A program made the translations under genes and the position numbers. A stretch of DNA of 64,000 nucleotides from Magnetospirillum gryphiswaldense MSR-1 v2 (GTDB lineage: Bacteria > Pseudomonadota > Alphaproteobacteria > Rhodospirillales > Magnetospirillaceae): the NCBI RefSeq assembly GCF_000513295.1, contig NC_023065.1, positions 1,488,001 through 1,552,000 on the forward strand, written 5' to 3'. Positions 1 to 9,013 of the stretch are shown in pieces. The notes beneath the pieces were generated by a model. That model saw nothing but the letters and a program-made list of their open reading frames with translations, made no database searches and was not told the DNA's origin. Numbering within the stretch: position 1 is the stretch's first letter; every line of letters starts with the position of its first letter.

Positions 1-72
1 GCGCTCGACCCCCATCAGCAAACCGATGGCCAGGGCCAAGGCCAGACGCTCGAACAGTTCGGTGTGTTCCAT
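1..72 (-). CDS. MgtC/SapB or DUF4010-type membrane protein, N-terminal fragment
   Basis: Only the first 24 codons lie in the window, read on the minus strand from the ATG at 70-72; the gene runs off the left edge. The peptide has a short acidic N-terminus followed by a hydrophobic stretch ending in GLLMGVER, the signature with which MgtC/SapB and DUF4010 membrane proteins begin their first helix. A purine-rich GGGGACC lies just upstream as a possible ribosome binding site. It is divergent from the ferritin-like gene at 190. The family is an inference from a very short stretch. Confidence 0.55.
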   Translation of the reverse strand, partial: MEHTELFERLALALAIGLLMGVER

Positions 73-189
73 GCCCGGTCCCCGTGGCGGTTGATCGCTT
101 CTGTTTTCATTGTGGCTTGGCTGGTCGCATTTGCAACCCCGCAGCAATGCCCCCATATATCAGGGCGACGCCACCGGAGAATGCAGACG

Positions 190-657
190 ATGACGGAACT
201 GGCCCATTTCCTCGCTCACGCCTTGGCCCTGGAAAATCAGGCGAGCCAAAGATATGGCGAGCTTGCCCGCCATCTGGATCTGGTCGGAAACCACGATACG
301 GCGGCGCTGTTCGGCAAGATGGCCGATTTCTCGCGCATGCATGCCGACGAGATCAACACCATCGCCAAGCCGCATGCACCCTTGCCGGTGTTGCAGCCCT
401 GGCAATATGAATGGACCACCCCCGAACCGCCGGAAGTGGGCGATTCCAGCCTGGTCGGCACCACCACCTCGGTCAGACAGGCCTTGGGGCTGGCCATCGC
501 CAACGAGCGCCGCGGCTGGGAATATTATAATCACATCGCCGTCACCGCCACCGACGGCGAAACCCGGCGGCTGGCCCGCACCTTCGCCACCGAGGAAGCC
601 GAGCACGTGCTGACCTTGGAACGCTGGTTGACCGCCCTGCGCCCCAACATCGTCTAA
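190..657 (+). CDS. rubrerythrin/ferritin-like diiron protein
   Basis: A 155-residue soluble protein of four-helix ferritin-like type. Candidate iron ligands appear as Glu15 in helix 1, the HADEI segment around residues 51-55, the NERRGWEYY segment, and EEAEH near the C-terminus, spaced as in rubrerythrin-family proteins. There is no C-terminal rubredoxin domain, so it resembles the rubrerythrin-like proteins thought to act in peroxide or iron stress. The start at 190 is chosen because GGAGA at 176-180 is 9 bases upstream; the in-frame ATG at 181 abuts that site and the still longer reading from 64 would add an unrelated N-terminus. The substrate is not determinable from sequence. Confidence 0.75.
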   Translation: MTELAHFLAHALALENQASQRYGELARHLDLVGNHDTAALFGKMADFSRMHADEINTIAKPHAPLPVLQPWQYEWTTPEPPEVGDSSLVGTTTSVRQALGLAIANERRGWEYYNHIAVTATDGETRRLARTFATEEAEHVLTLERWLTALRPNIV

Positions 658-738
658 ATCCTTTATTTGGCCCTGACGATCGGCTCTGTTATGCTACCCG
701 TTGGTCGCGACCCATTCCGGGCCGCTATTTTTTTTGGG

Positions 739-2106
739 ATGCGCATGGTGCGGATTTGGCCGGGGCGGCTGCTGATCTGCCTGACGACCGCCATGATGTG
801 GTTGGGACTGGCCCTGCCGGCGCGGGCGGACGCCAGCATCAGCACCTTGCTGTCCAGCACGCTCAACGACCACAACATGGTCATGCTGTTGATCGAGCCC
901 GAAACCGGGGCGATCGTCGATGCCAATGATGCCGCCAGCCGCTTTTACGGCTACAACCTGCCGCAATTGCGCAGCATGAGCGTCCAGGATCTCAACACCC
1001 TGGGCCAGGACGAGGTGGCGGCGGAACGGCGCCGCGCCAAGGTGGAAAAGCGCAATTACTTCATTTTCCCGCACCGTCTGGCCAGTGGCGACCTGCGTAC
1101 GGTCGAGGTTTACTCCGCCCCCTTGCGCGATACCGGCGGTCGCACGCTGTTGCTGTCCATCGTCCACGACATCACCGGCAAGGCGGTGGCCGATGGCGAG
1201 CTTGCCGCCTATCGCATGCGGCTGGAGGAATTGGTCACCCGCCGCACCGCCGAGGCCACCCAGGCGCAAAGCCGCCTGCGTTTTTGGATGACCTTGGGTC
1301 TGGCCATGCAGACGGTGCTGATCGTCGCCCTGGTCATCGCCGTCATGCGGCGCCATTCGGCGTTGAAGGAAGTGGCGCACGAAGCCCATACCCGCCGCCG
1401 GGCCGAGGAAAAGCTGGCCATCGCCAACGCCGATCTTCAGCGTTTCGCCGAAATCGCCGCCCACCACCTGCAGGAACCGACCCGCCGCCTGATCGTGTTC
1501 TCGCAGCGTCTGAACAAGCTGCTGCCCAATCAGGCCAACGAGAACATCGCCTTTTCCCTCAGCACCATCGAGGAGCAGGCCGGCTATCTGCACGCCCTGG
1601 TGCGTGACGTCCAGGTCTATCTGGCCGCCGCCTCGCCCTTGGGGCCGATCACCGCCCTCGACCCGGCCCGCATGATCGAGCAGATCCGCAACGATCTGCG
1701 CGCCCGCTTCGCCGAACAGCAGGCCGAGTTGATTGTGGCGCCTCTGCCGACAATCCACATGGATACACCGCGCCTGCGCTATCTGCTCAACGCGCTGTTG
1801 GACAATTGCCTGCGCCACGCCCGCCCCGATACCCCACCGCGCATCGCCATCAGCGGCGAAACTCGCGATGGCCGCGCCATCTTGCGCATCGCCGACAACG
1901 GACCGGGTATTCCGGTCGATTTCCGCGCCCGCGTGTTGGAAGTTTTTGAACACCTGCACGCCCAGGCGGGCAGCCGCCCGGGAACCGGCTTGGGATTGGC
2001 GGTGGTCCGTCGTATCGTTACTAGTTGTGATGGTCATGTCGCCATCGAGGATTCTCCCTTGGGCGGCATTCAAATCGTTCTTGATCTGCCTGGAGAAGCA
2101 CCGTGA
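739..2106 (+). CDS. membrane PAS sensor histidine kinase
   Basis: A sensor kinase of about 455 residues. It has an N-terminal hydrophobic signal/anchor, a PAS domain (roughly residues 45-140, with the DANDAASRFYGY segment), a second membrane helix near 195-215, a dimerisation box with AAHHLQEP (phospho-acceptor probably His242), and a HATPase_c domain with DNCLRHA (N box), DNGPGIP (G1) and GTGLGLAVV (G2). The residue after the acceptor His is His, where Asp or Glu is normal in this family. It overlaps the response regulator by 4 bases (GTGA), so the two form a pair. The start is uncertain: ATG 739 or 745, or ATG 691; no strong ribosome binding site is seen. Confidence 0.85.
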   Translation: MRMVRIWPGRLLICLTTAMMWLGLALPARADASISTLLSSTLNDHNMVMLLIEPETGAIVDANDAASRFYGYNLPQLRSMSVQDLNTLGQDEVAAERRRAKVEKRNYFIFPHRLASGDLRTVEVYSAPLRDTGGRTLLLSIVHDITGKAVADGELAAYRMRLEELVTRRTAEATQAQSRLRFWMTLGLAMQTVLIVALVIAVMRRHSALKEVAHEAHTRRRAEEKLAIANADLQRFAEIAAHHLQEPTRRLIVFSQRLNKLLPNQANENIAFSLSTIEEQAGYLHALVRDVQVYLAAASPLGPITALDPARMIEQIRNDLRARFAEQQAELIVAPLPTIHMDTPRLRYLLNALLDNCLRHARPDTPPRIAISGETRDGRAILRIADNGPGIPVDFRARVLEVFEHLHAQAGSRPGTGLGLAVVRRIVTSCDGHVAIEDSPLGGIQIVLDLPGEAP

Positions 2107-2549
2107 CCGGTCATATCGACACCCATTTCCATATCCTGCTGGTCGAGGATTCCCAGGTCGATGCCCATCTGACCCGCGCCGCCCTGGAAGAAAACCGCTT
2201 TGCCGTGTCCATGCATCACGTCACCGACGGCATTGAGGCGCTGGATTATCTGCGCCAGCAGGGGCAAAACTTCACGGATGGCCTGCGCCCGGACCTGATC
2301 CTGCTGGACCTGAACATGCCACGCATGAACGGGCGCGAGTTTCTGACCGCCATGAAGGCCGATCCCAATCTGTCGGATATCCCGGTGGTGATCCTCACCA
2401 CCTCGGACGTGGAACAGGACGTCATCGCCTCGTACAAGCTGGGTGCCGCCGGCTATGTCACCAAGCCGGTGGACCTGGAGCAGTTCATCCACGCCATCAA
2501 TCAGTTGGGCAATTACTGGTTCAAGCTGGTCCGGGTGCCGCATTCCTGA
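2103..2549 (+). CDS. CheY-like response regulator, Rcp1 type
   Basis: A single receiver domain of 148 residues with no output domain. The acidic pocket is VEDSQVD near the N-terminus, the phospho-acceptor is Asp69 in LILLDLNMP, the switch Thr is in ILTTSD, and the Lys is in VTKPVD. The extended loop (YLRQQG...) and the helix ending in FKLVRVP match the Rcp1-like single-domain regulators that partner PAS/phytochrome-type kinases. It starts with GTG overlapping the kinase stop codon, which indicates translational coupling and a dedicated pair. Its 3' end overlaps the convergent SemiSWEET gene by 37 bases. Confidence 0.9.
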   Translation: MTGHIDTHFHILLVEDSQVDAHLTRAALEENRFAVSMHHVTDGIEALDYLRQQGQNFTDGLRPDLILLDLNMPRMNGREFLTAMKADPNLSDIPVVILTTSDVEQDVIASYKLGAAGYVTKPVDLEQFIHAINQLGNYWFKLVRVPHS

Positions 2550-2815
2550 TCGGCGTCGCGGTGACGATTGGACAGCTTGACCCATAGGATGGTGGCGGCC
2601 AGGACCAAGGTGACGGCATTGGCCACGATCACCGGCCACGCCCCCAGCATCAGTCCATAGACCAGCCACAGCGCCACGCCCGCGCAGAACAACAGCCACA
2701 TGGCGGTGGAAATGTCGCGGGTCTGGCGGGTCTTCAAAGTCTTGACCACCTGCGGGACGAAGGCCAAAGTGGTCAGACCACCAGCAATGGCGCCAATATA
2801 ATCCTGCATATCCAT
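2513..2815 (-). CDS. SemiSWEET-type (PQ-loop) sugar transporter
   Basis: A 100-residue protein with three predicted membrane helices forming one triple-helix bundle, as in bacterial SemiSWEETs, which dimerise to transport sugars. The PQ motif sits in helix 1 (LAFVPQVVKTLKT), followed by the TRDIS segment typical of the family and an Asn in helix 3 (VANAVTL). The length is standard. An internal start at 2809 (MQDYI) is possible. Its last 12 codons overlap the end of the response regulator gene on the other strand. Confidence 0.88.
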   Translation of the reverse strand: MDMQDYIGAIAGGLTTLAFVPQVVKTLKTRQTRDISTAMWLLFCAGVALWLVYGLMLGAWPVIVANAVTLVLAATILWVKLSNRHRDADQECGTRTSLNQ

Positions 2816-2847
2816 TGCCCCCGAGCCGATGGTTTTGGAATAACACC

Positions 2848-3207
2848 ATGAGCATTCTTGGTTCTATCACGGTTTTGCTGGCGTGCCAGTTGGCCGGCGA
2901 GACCATCGCCAAGCTTTTCTCGCTGCCGGTCCCCGGCCCGGTGATCGGCATGGCCATCTTATTCGTCGGTCTGCTCATCCGTCGCGGCTTGCCCGCCGAG
3001 TTGGACAAAAGCGCCGCTTTCCTGTTGTCGCATATGTCGCTTTTGTTCATTCCCGCCGGCACCGGGGTGGTGGTGCATGCCAAGCTGATCGCGGCGGAAT
3101 GGCTGCCCATTTCCACCGCGCTGCTGTTGGGGACGGCCATCACCATCGCCGTCACCGGCCTGACCATGGCGGCATTGTTGAAGTTGCGCGGCAGGGCCAA
3201 GCCATGA
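2848..3207 (+). CDS. CidA/LrgA family holin-like membrane protein
   Basis: A 119-residue integral membrane protein with four hydrophobic helices. The PVPGPVIGM segment after helix 1 and the late FIPAGTG segment are the conserved LrgA/CidA signatures. Families of this type influence murein hydrolase activity, cell lysis and export of small organic acids at the plasma membrane. It overlaps the next gene by 4 bases (ATGA), giving the standard lrgA-lrgB order. ATG 2848 is taken because the hydrophobic segment starts directly after it. Confidence 0.9.
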   Translation: MSILGSITVLLACQLAGETIAKLFSLPVPGPVIGMAILFVGLLIRRGLPAELDKSAAFLLSHMSLLFIPAGTGVVVHAKLIAAEWLPISTALLLGTAITIAVTGLTMAALLKLRGRAKP

Positions 3208-3914
3208 CCGCGCTGTGGACCCATCTGCACAGCAATCCGCTGACCTGGCTGACCTTGACCCTGGTGGTGTATCAGGCGGCGCACTGGCTGTGGCGACGCT
3301 CTGGCATGATGCCGCTGCTGAACCCGGTCTTGCTGTCCATCGCCGCCTTGTCGACTGTCCTGACCGTGGCCGGCATCGATTACGCCCGCTATTTCTCCGG
3401 CGCCCAGATCATTCATTTTCTCCTCGGCCCGGCCACCGTGGCGCTGGCCATTCCGCTTTACAAGCAGTTGAACCGGCTGCGGCAATCATTCCTGGCCCTG
3501 CTGGTCGGATTGCTGGCGGGATCGGTTGCGGCCATCCTGGCGTCGTTGGCCTTGGGCTGGGCCTTGGGGGCGTCGCGGCAAACCATCATGTCGCTAGCGC
3601 CGAAATCGGCAACCTCGCCCATCGCCATGGGTATCGCCGAACAGATCGGCGGCCTGCCGTCGCTGACCGCCGTGTTGGCCATCCTGACCGGCATCATCGG
3701 AGCGGTGGGCGGTGGCTGGCTGATGGACCGCCTGCGCATCACCGACGACCGCGCCCGCGGCGTCGCCATGGGCACCGCCTCACATGGGATCGGTACCGCC
3801 CGAGCCTTGCAGATGGGGGAAGTGACCGGAGCGTTTTCCGGCTTGGCCATGGGCCTGAACGGCATCGCCACCGCGTTGCTGGCGCCCATCCTGGTCAAGT
3901 GGCTGATGGGGTGA
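3204..3914 (+). CDS. LrgB/CidB family membrane protein
   Basis: A polytopic membrane protein of 236 residues, the LrgB partner of the upstream LrgA. Family landmarks include IIHFLLGPATVALAIPLY in the middle, SLAPKSATSPIAMGI, and GTASHGIGTARAL followed by a final hydrophobic helix. LrgA and LrgB act together in lysis control or organic acid export. The ATG overlaps the lrgA stop codon, so translation is coupled. The stop codon is followed 7 bases later by a dispersed repeat shared with two other convergent gene junctions in the window. Confidence 0.9.
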   Translation: MTALWTHLHSNPLTWLTLTLVVYQAAHWLWRRSGMMPLLNPVLLSIAALSTVLTVAGIDYARYFSGAQIIHFLLGPATVALAIPLYKQLNRLRQSFLALLVGLLAGSVAAILASLALGWALGASRQTIMSLAPKSATSPIAMGIAEQIGGLPSLTAVLAILTGIIGAVGGGWLMDRLRITDDRARGVAMGTASHGIGTARALQMGEVTGAFSGLAMGLNGIATALLAPILVKWLMG

Positions 3915-3920
3915 GTTGGC

Positions 3921-4072
3921 CGTGAAAAAGTCCCTCGGCTTTGCCTCGGTGTACTTTTCCCCGATTTGGATCGGGAAAACCCGTGCTCAAGCAAGCTTTC
4001 CGCGCGGGTTTCAGTCTTTCTCCCGCCTTTGCCCGGCAAAGGCGGTAAAACGTAAAAGCGAAAAATAGGCGG
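3921..4072. repeat. dispersed convergent-junction repeat, copy 1
   Basis: First of three related noncoding repeats (others at 15803 and 19104). Shared blocks are CGTGAAAAAGTCC, GGTGTACTTTTCCCCGATTT, GGAAAACCCGTGC, CTTTCCGCGCGGGTTT and AAAGCGAAAAATAGGCG. The AAACCCGTGC and GCGCGGGTTT blocks form a hairpin with one G-U pair, and AAAAGT/ACTTTT another. This copy carries about 40 extra bases before the last block. It lies between the convergent lrgB and fumarase genes and probably acts in transcription termination. Confidence 0.75.
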
Positions 4073-4113
4073 AAGGCGCCACCCCAGGCCTATTTTCTCC
4101 TTTTAAACCAACG

Positions 4114-4150
4114 GGGAAAAGCCCTTCGAACGAAACGAAGGACTTTTCCC
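4114..4150. terminator. hairpin downstream of fumarase
   Basis: Arms GGGAAAAGCCCTTCG (4114-4128) and CGAAGGACTTTTCCC (4136-4150) pair over 15 positions with one mismatch and a 7-base loop. It begins 17 bases beyond the fumarase stop codon on the minus strand. There is no long U tract, so strength is uncertain. Confidence 0.6.
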
Positions 4151-4166
4151 TGGGTAACAATACCGA

Positions 4167-5783
<1,617 letters not shown>

Positions 5784-5909
5784 GGCTTTCTTGCGTCCTC
5801 GGGCCGGCGTGGAAACGGGTGGGCACACCCCACCCCCGACGGGTAGGCGTGTCGCCCTTCGTCAAACACCTTTTTCAGTCATGCGTCAAGTATTGGACGC
5901 GCGCTGGCT

Positions 5910-6401
5910 TTACTTCTTGCGGAAAGCATCCAGGGCGATGACCTTGCCCTCGGCATCGGCGGGGATGTCGGTTACCGGTGTGGCGGCGGTTTCCTCGGCC
6001 TCGGCCTCAACCGCCTCGCCCTCAGCCTCATCGTCGTCATCGCCGTCCATGGCCTGGAATTGCAGGCCGAACTTGGCCGACGGATCGGCGAAACCGGTCA
6101 CCGCCGCGAACGGCACGATCAGGGTTTCCGACTTGCCGGAGAACGACAGGGTGACGCGGAAGAAGGTCTCGTCGACCTCGAGCCCCCAGAACTGATGCTG
6201 GAGGACGATGGTCATCTCCTCGGGGTGGCGGGCAAGGATGTGGTCGCCCATGCCGATTCCGGGAAAGCGGGTGCGGAAGGTGATATAGAAATGGTGATCA
6301 CCGAACAGACCGTCGCGCGCGGTGATCGTCAGGGCTTCGCGCACCACGCCGCGCAGGGCGTCTTCCACCATTTTATCGTAACGCAGCGTGTCTTCGCTCA
6401 T
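5910..6401 (-). CDS. sspB: SspB-type ClpXP adaptor (alphaproteobacterial)
   Basis: A 163-residue protein. The first 110 residues form the SspB fold (with FYITFRTRFPG, HPEEMTIVLQHQFWGLEV and ETLIVPFAAVTGFADPS), which binds ssrA-tagged substrates. A long acidic low-complexity linker follows, and a short C-terminal segment VIALDAFRKK corresponds to the ClpX-docking tail. In known relatives SspB tethers tagged proteins to ClpX and speeds their degradation. The gene lies directly downstream of the tmRNA gene on the same strand, so the tag-encoding RNA and its adaptor are neighbours. Confidence 0.9.
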   Translation of the reverse strand: MSEDTLRYDKMVEDALRGVVREALTITARDGLFGDHHFYITFRTRFPGIGMGDHILARHPEEMTIVLQHQFWGLEVDETFFRVTLSFSGKSETLIVPFAAVTGFADPSAKFGLQFQAMDGDDDDEAEGEAVEAEAEETAATPVTDIPADAEGKVIALDAFRKK

Positions 6402-6435
6402 GGACCCTCAGTCCCGCACCGGCCAAACAGTAAGT

Positions 6436-6713
6436 GGGGGGAGTTCTGTTGCCCGGTTCCCCCCGGACCGCGCTTACGGATTACGCCGCAGCGGCAAGTT
6501 CAACGTTGTCGTTGGCACTTGTGAGATTTAGCCCGATAACGGTGGTACCATGCCGAGCACAAGCCAAGTCTTTACTACCCGCGTCGATCCTATTTCGCCC
6601 CCAATCGTCCGATCGTAACCTCGGATGGTTTGGTGGAGGCGCCGGGTACCGCCCCCGGGTCCGCAAGGCCTATTCCACAAGACGTTTAGCGCCATAGCCG
6701 GGCGAACCCGGCA
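6436..6713 (-). ncRNA. ssrA: permuted two-piece tmRNA
   Basis: Minus-strand gene with permuted order. The acceptor piece comes first (about 6713 to 6631) and includes a perfect GCCGGG-UUCG-CCCGGC hairpin at 6697-6712, a T-arm-like hairpin and a 3' end CGCCUCC-A-CCA at 6641-6631. About 28 bases are presumably removed. The coding piece starts at 6602 with GGGGGCGAAAUAGGAUCGAC. Its first seven bases pair with CGCCUCC, with a G-U at the third pair, the alanyl-tRNA synthetase identity element. AAGAC in the coding piece can pair with GUCUU in the acceptor piece. A GGGGGGA/TCCCCCC hairpin (6436-6464) closes the 3' side. Outer ends are approximate. Confidence 0.92.
6481..6516 (-). other. tmRNA proteolysis tag reading frame
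   Basis: Resume codon GCC followed by codons for ANDNVELAAAA and a TAA stop. The ANDN start is the alphaproteobacterial tag signature bound by SspB, and the AAAA end is a ClpX/ClpP-type degron. Confidence 0.92.
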
Positions 6714-6777
6714 AAACCAATATAGTGCAGCGCGGCGACAAGCGCCACCCCTCGCGTGCGACAATCGGGTGGAAGTG

Positions 6778-7653
6778 TCAGGCCTCGGACGCCTCGAGCG
6801 AACGGACGATGTGTTCGGCCAGCAATGCCGCCGCCTTGGACGGCGTTCCCGGCGCCCGGTACAGGGCGATCTCGGTGTCAGCCAGTTCGGGCAAGCCACG
6901 TTCCGGCCCGACCATGACCAGACCGGGAGCCACGGTTTCCTTGGCCAGCACGGTAAAACCCAACCCGGCCCGCACCGCCGCCTGCACCCCGGCCAGGCTG
7001 GGGCTGGTATAGACGACACGCCAGCGCCGCCCGCTTTGTTCCAGGGCGGCCAAAGCACGGCGGCGGTAGATATCGGGACTGGGAGCCAGGACCAGCGGGA
7101 TGGATTGATCATCGTCCAGACGCAGCCGTTCCGGCCCGACCCAAACCAGGGGCTCGCGCCAGACGTTGATGCCGCCGGACGGACCTTGCGGCTCGCGCTT
7201 GCACAATATCAGATCGTATTGGCCCTTGGCGAAACCGTCCAACAGGTTGGCGGTGAAGTCGCAATTGACCTCGAGCGCCACCTGGGGATGGACGCGGGCG
7301 AAGCGTGACAACACGTCGGGCAGATGCAGGGTGGCGAAATCCTCGGGCGTGCCCAGCCGCACGGTGCCGCCGATATCCGGCTCCAGCAGGCGGATGCGGG
7401 CGGCATCGGCCAAGTCCAGCATCTGCCGGGCCATGGGCAACAGAATCTCGCCGGTGGCGGACAGGGCCAGTTGGCGACGGTCCCGCACGAACACGCGTTG
7501 GCCCAGGCCGTCTTCCAGACGGCGAATGTGGATGCTGACCGTCGACTGGGTCAGGTCCAGGCGGGCGGCGGCACGGGTGAAGCCACCGGCCTCGACCACG
7601 GTGACGAAAGTACGCAGCAAATCCAGGTCGAAGGGGGGCAGCGGCCTGGGCAT
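6778..7653 (-). CDS. LysR-family transcriptional regulator linked to sbtAB
   Basis: A 291-residue LysR regulator. The winged helix-turn-helix is at residues about 8-65 (DLLRTFVTVVEAGGFTRAAA, then LTQSTVSIHIRRLE), followed by a two-lobed effector-binding domain with GTPEDFA and CDFTANLLDGF. Its ATG shares one base with the sbtB stop codon (TGATG), so it is the third gene of the sbtA-sbtB-lysR operon. By analogy with CbbR/CmpR-type regulators it may control inorganic carbon uptake, possibly via the repeated half-sites at 8971-9009; that role is an inference. The start at 7653 is set by alignment of the DNA-binding domain. Confidence 0.88.
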   Translation of the reverse strand: MPRPLPPFDLDLLRTFVTVVEAGGFTRAAARLDLTQSTVSIHIRRLEDGLGQRVFVRDRRQLALSATGEILLPMARQMLDLADAARIRLLEPDIGGTVRLGTPEDFATLHLPDVLSRFARVHPQVALEVNCDFTANLLDGFAKGQYDLILCKREPQGPSGGINVWREPLVWVGPERLRLDDDQSIPLVLAPSPDIYRRRALAALEQSGRRWRVVYTSPSLAGVQAAVRAGLGFTVLAKETVAPGLVMVGPERGLPELADTEIALYRAPGTPSKAAALLAEHIVRSLEASEA

Positions 7654-7946
7654 CAGGGCACCCAGGCGTCGCAGATGAAAATGAACAAGGCATAGCCGGG
7701 GGCGAAGCGTTCCTTGACCCTGAGCGCCAAGGCCTCGGCCCGGACAGGGGCGCAGACCACGTCGACGCGAATGCTGGCCGATGCGTCCCAACTGCCGGAG
7801 CGGCGGCCCCGCGTTCCCCGTCCGCGCACGTCGGCAATGGTATAGCCGTCGATGCCCATGGCCTCGATTTCCCGCAGCAGCAGCGTTTCCACCGCCGCCT
7901 CGGTGACGATGCTGACCAGTTTGGCCGGCCCCTCCTCGGCGGTCAT
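7653..7946 (-). CDS. SbtB-like PII-family regulator
   Basis: A 97-residue PII-like protein. It has the beta-alpha-beta ferredoxin-like layout (KLVSIVTEAAVETLLLREIE, then GYTIADVRGRGTRG with a short T-loop, then VDVVCAPVRAEALALRVKER). It lies directly behind an SbtA-type bicarbonate permease, the arrangement known from cyanobacterial sbtA-sbtB, where SbtB trimers bind adenyl nucleotides and inhibit SbtA. ATG 7946 is preferred over ATG 7952: GGAG stands 7 bases before 7946 but only 1 base from 7952. No C-terminal redox cysteine pair is seen. Confidence 0.82.
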   Translation of the reverse strand: MTAEEGPAKLVSIVTEAAVETLLLREIEAMGIDGYTIADVRGRGTRGRRSGSWDASASIRVDVVCAPVRAEALALRVKERFAPGYALFIFICDAWVP

Positions 7947-8896
7947 CACCATACTCCTTTCATCATTTGCGCCCGCTCGGCCATCCAATGATACAGCGGG
8001 ATGCCGAGGACGATATTGAACGGAAACGTCACCCCCAGGGAAGTGGCCAGCGAAAAGGCCGGCTTGGCCTCGGGCACCACCAGGCGGAAGGCGGCGGGGG
8101 CGGCGATGTACGAGGCGCTGGCCGCCATGGTCGCCAGCAGCACGGTGCCGCCCAACGACAAGCCCAGGCCCAGGGCGACCATGGTTCCCACCACCGCGCC
8201 GATAAGCGGCATGGCCATGCCGAAGCCCAGCAGGAACAGGCCCTGCCGCAACAACCCGCCCACATGACCGGCGGCGATCAGTCCCATTTCCAGCAGGAAC
8301 AGGGCCAGCACGCCCTTGAACAGATCGAAGAACAGGGGCTTGATCGACTGCACCCCATCCTCGCCGGCGACCCAGCCCACCAGCAGACCGCCGACCAGAA
8401 GCACCATGCTTTTGCCGCACAACACCTCGTGCAACATGCGGCCCCAGGCCTGTTGCCGCCCCAATCCCTTGGCCAGCAGCACGCCGATGATGATGGCGGG
8501 AATTTCCAAGACCACCACGAACAGGGGCATGTGCTGCTCGAAGCCGATCTGGCGATAGGTCAGATAGGCCGCCGCCACAGCGAAGGTACCGACGCTGACC
8601 GAGCCGTAATGGGCGGCGATGGCGGCGGCGTCAACGCGGGAAAACCGCCCCAGACCGCGTAGCAACGGAAAGGCCAGCAAGGTCAGCACGATGCCCATGA
8701 CGGTCACCGCCGCTATTTGCGGCATCAGGTCCAAGGCCGGCTGGCGGGCCAGTTCGACGCCGCCCTTCAGGCCGATGGACAGCAGCAAAATCATGCTGAC
8801 CAGCTCGTAGACCGGCGCCGGCAGACGCAGTTCCGACCGCATCAGGCCGGCGGCGACGCCGAGGACGAAGAACAGGATGACCGGATCGATGGCCAT
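7946..8896 (-). CDS. sbtA: SbtA-type sodium-dependent bicarbonate permease
   Basis: A 316-residue membrane protein with about ten helices in two inverted halves, as in the SbtA (DUF897) family. Recognisable pieces are LSIGLKGGVELA in helix 2, AAHYGSVSVGTFAVAAAYL, and in the second half LLEMGLIAAGH and MAASASYIAAPAA. Cyanobacterial SbtA carries out high-affinity HCO3-/Na+ symport; the substrate here is inferred from family and from the adjacent SbtB. The family length is usually 310-380, so this is full. It is the first gene of sbtA-sbtB-lysR. A triple palindrome lies upstream at 8967-9009. Confidence 0.87.
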   Translation of the reverse strand: MAIDPVILFFVLGVAAGLMRSELRLPAPVYELVSMILLLSIGLKGGVELARQPALDLMPQIAAVTVMGIVLTLLAFPLLRGLGRFSRVDAAAIAAHYGSVSVGTFAVAAAYLTYRQIGFEQHMPLFVVVLEIPAIIIGVLLAKGLGRQQAWGRMLHEVLCGKSMVLLVGGLLVGWVAGEDGVQSIKPLFFDLFKGVLALFLLEMGLIAAGHVGGLLRQGLFLLGFGMAMPLIGAVVGTMVALGLGLSLGGTVLLATMAASASYIAAPAAFRLVVPEAKPAFSLATSLGVTFPFNIVLGIPLYHWMAERAQMMKGVW

Positions 8897-8966
8897 GGCA
8901 CCACCCCCATGGACCGCCGGACCATTCCGGCGTCGGGGCGGACCCTAGCAATCGCGGAGTGCGGAA

Positions 8967-9009
8967 GAAACTCAATGGATTAAATAAAAGCCATTGAGTT
9001 TCTCAATGG
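8967..9009. promoter_or_regulatory. triple inverted-repeat element upstream of sbtA
   Basis: Three copies of CTCAATGG in alternating orientation: direct at 8971-8978, inverted at 8991-8998, direct at 9002-9009. GAAACTCAATGG and CCATTGAGTTTC are perfect 12-base arms around an AT-only-plus-one-G spacer. On the minus strand the first two copies make an 8-bp stem with loop AAA followed by CTTTTATTT, which looks like a terminator for the upstream gene. The middle copy can pair with either neighbour. LysR operator and attenuator readings are both possible. Confidence 0.6.
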
Positions 9010-9013
9010 AAAC

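Noticed and set aside
694-2073. 459-codon open frame on the minus strand
   Set aside because: It is antisense to the PAS histidine kinase, with shadow-type composition.
6402-6777. short minus-strand protein ending in the tag sequence
   Set aside because: The frame crosses the tmRNA intervening sequence and coding piece. Only the 11-codon tag is translated.
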